Shown: one piece after another, positions 18,850 to 20,085 of the stretch
Numbering within the stretch: the first letter of the stretch is position 1
How the letters are laid out: every line of letters starts with the position of its first letter
Assembly: GCA_036897095.1 (NCBI GenBank)
Contig: JAYMSP010003359.1
Coordinates: 1-20,085, forward strand
Source: Plantago elongata
Lineage: Eukaryota > Streptophyta > Magnoliopsida > Lamiales > Plantaginaceae
Reading direction: 5' to 3'
DNA: 20,085 bases
Program-made: the position numbers and the translations under genes
The notes under the pieces: model-generated
What the model was told of the DNA's origin: nothing
Seen by the model: only the letters and a program-made list of their open reading frames with translations
Database searches by the model: none

Positions 18850-19090
18850 GGGAAAAATTCGAAATATATACCTTAAGTTGTATCATTTTCAAAAATGTAC
18901 CTTTATTTGTTACCGTCCGATTTTGATACCTCAAGTTGATTATTTTGTCCAATTTGAGTACTTCGTCGATCAAAATTGACGGAGCCGTTAATTATCGAGA
19001 AAAATTCAAAAAAAAAAAACCTTATTTTGTGAACGTTCGATTTTGATACATGTCCAATTACAGTACTTCATCGTTCAAAATTGACGGAGG
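18850..19090 (+). mobile_element. Fragment of a Mutator-type element family, two direct half-copies
   Basis: 18850-18984 aligns with the left arm of the 4757-5561 element: gggaaaaattcg, accttaagtt, ttcaaaaa, gtacctttatttgttaccgt. A second, shorter copy at 18997-19090 repeats ttcgattttgatac, gtccaatt, agtacttc and caaaattgacggag in the same orientation. No opposing right arm or target duplication was found, so this is a rearranged remnant rather than a complete element. Confidence 0.6.
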
Positions 19091-19100
19091 TCACCTTTAC

Positions 19101-19247
19101 AAATAACCTATGAATTAGACTTTAATTCCGAGTGAAATCGCTCAATTTTAGTTGGGAAAGTCAACTAGGGTTCTTAGAATAATGGGTGTGTGGGTTTTGC
19201 TTTATAAATGAAGATTGTGTTTTTGTTTAATACTTTAATTAAATTTT
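19101..19247. other. Short spacer before the gypsy-type relic
   Basis: AT-rich sequence with no coding frame seen. It may include the 5' flank or an intron of the relic that follows. Confidence 0.35.
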
Positions 19248-20085
19248 ATGTTTATTTTTCAAATTAAAATTAATTCAGTACTTTTTATATTAATTTTTTA
19301 TTCAAAGTGTGTTGTTGATACGGAGATAGGTCCAATTCAAGTAGTGGCTCACCTCCAAGCTATTCAAGTAATAAATTTGGATGAGGAAGAATCTCCGGCT
19401 GCTGTGGTACCTCCGGCTTCCGTTCCGAAGGAAGAGGAGGTAAAAGATGATGAAGATGTAGAGAGAGTTGAAACCGTCAATTGTGCGGAGGTCGGAGAAG
19501 AGGAAGATGATGAAGATGACTAGGTTAGTACATCCGATGGGACTTCAAGTGATCGAATTTACGAGATCAACTACCCGAGGAACAGGGATGACGTTTCGCA
19601 TCAGAACATTGTTGGGGAATTGAATTTGGATGAAACTCTTCCGACCAGGGCCAGCGAGATAACCGTCGAAAGGTTGAAGGAGATCCGAGCTAAATATGAG
19701 ATCCCCGAATCATTGGAATTGATTGCTCCGGATTCAAAATAAGCATTCTATAACCCTCCGAAAGGATGCATAGCGGTCTATGAAGTCTCGCTTCACTAGG
19801 GATGGAGACTCCCCGTTGCTCCCCAATTTCTTCGGATCTTCAATGATCTCGAGTTGAGTCCACACCAAATCATCCCGAACTCTTTGGGAAACTTAATGTG
19901 CTTCGGCGTCCTATGCAAACATTTGGAGATTGCCTTAAATACAACCAACTTCCGGATGCTATTTGAGATCAAGGCTAGTGAATCCCGTCAGAACTTCTAC
20001 TCATTCCTAGTTCGGTCTGGATATGACTTTTCTCAGAAGTACAGTCTGAAGTCTTCTACTTCAGACTGTAAGGAGGGGGGGGGGG
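19248..20085 (+). pseudogene. Gypsy-type transposon protein, N-terminal part, three in-frame stops, runs off the window
   Basis: A single frame carries protein-like sequence from 19248 to the window end, broken by TAG at 19521-19523, TAA at 19740-19742 and TAG at 19797-19799, with no frameshift. The first part is very acidic (EEEVKDDEDVE, then GEEEDDEDD). The part after 19680 (IPESLELIAP, NPPKGCIAVYEVSLH, LPVAPQFLRIFNDLELSPHQ, NSLGNLMCF) follows the pattern of the plant 'putative gypsy type transposon' domain (PF04195-like), where a Pro-rich stretch and an aromatic/Glu segment precede a helix ending in L.L.P.Q..PN. That domain sits in the gag-like region of some plant LTR elements. The true start is uncertain because 19248-19300 may be intron or spacer. 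No protease or polymerase lies inside the window. Stops without indels suggest relatively recent inactivation. Confidence 0.55.
20040..20085. repeat. Perfect hairpin followed by a terminal G run
   Basis: tacagtctgaagt (20040-20052) pairs perfectly with acttcagactgta (20058-20070), leaving the 5-nt loop cttct. It is followed by aggagg and an uninterrupted G run to the window end. The combination of a snap-back palindrome and a homopolymer G run at an edge resembles a read or contig-end artefact, although the hairpin could be genuine. Confidence 0.7.

Noticed and set aside
1..20085. CRISPR array, bacterial operon or phage-type system
   Set aside because: Introns, plant gene families and plant transposons show eukaryotic nuclear DNA; the tandem arrays lack the repeat-spacer pattern.

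Overview
The window reads as nuclear DNA of a eudicot plant. Evidence: AT-rich intergenic sequence, genes with GT-AG introns, two plant-type gene families (a QALGGH zinc finger protein and a WAT1/UMAMIT-type transporter), and dense plant transposon debris (CACTA, Mutator-like, Stowaway-like, tRNA-derived retroposons, gypsy-type coding remains). The species cannot be named from the sequence.

Layout. 1-7620: a repeat-on-repeat region. Two diverged direct copies of one sequence (about 108-609 plus 4644-4748, and about 6600-7217) carry independent insertions. The first copy holds a decayed CACTA element of about 4.0 kb (610-4643) and, beside it, an 805-bp Mutator-type inverted-repeat element (4757-5561). 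The second holds a Stowaway-like MITE from 7220. Two very short tRNA-like retroposons (1261-1350 minus; 7691-7784 plus) each have 15-bp target duplications; the first lies inside the CACTA element.

8888-9655: an intronless single-finger C2H2 transcription factor with a C-terminal EAR repression motif. 10223-11373: a short non-autonomous CACTA element with matching TIRs, a perfect GGT target duplication and a tandem duplication across its left junction; its core is GGT-rich. 11765-12252: a 17-bp minisatellite of 29 units.

13372-15184 (minus): a complete seven-exon gene for a 400-residue WAT1-related (nodulin MtN21/EamA) transporter. Every exon phase closes without a stop, and a TATA box and a poly(A) signal are visible.

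15385-19100: AT-rich intergenic sequence with a hAT-like element, a perfect 50-bp tandem repeat and Mutator-type arms related to the 4757-5561 element. 19248-20085: the N-terminal part of a gypsy-type transposon protein, in one frame but with three stops, running off the window. The last 46 bases are a perfect hairpin followed by a G run and may be an assembly-edge artefact.

The two intact genes have no evident functional link. I see no new multi-gene system. The most unusual structures are the mini tRNA-like retroposons, the CCATGG palindrome cluster carried by the Mutator-type element, and the duplicated CACTA junction.
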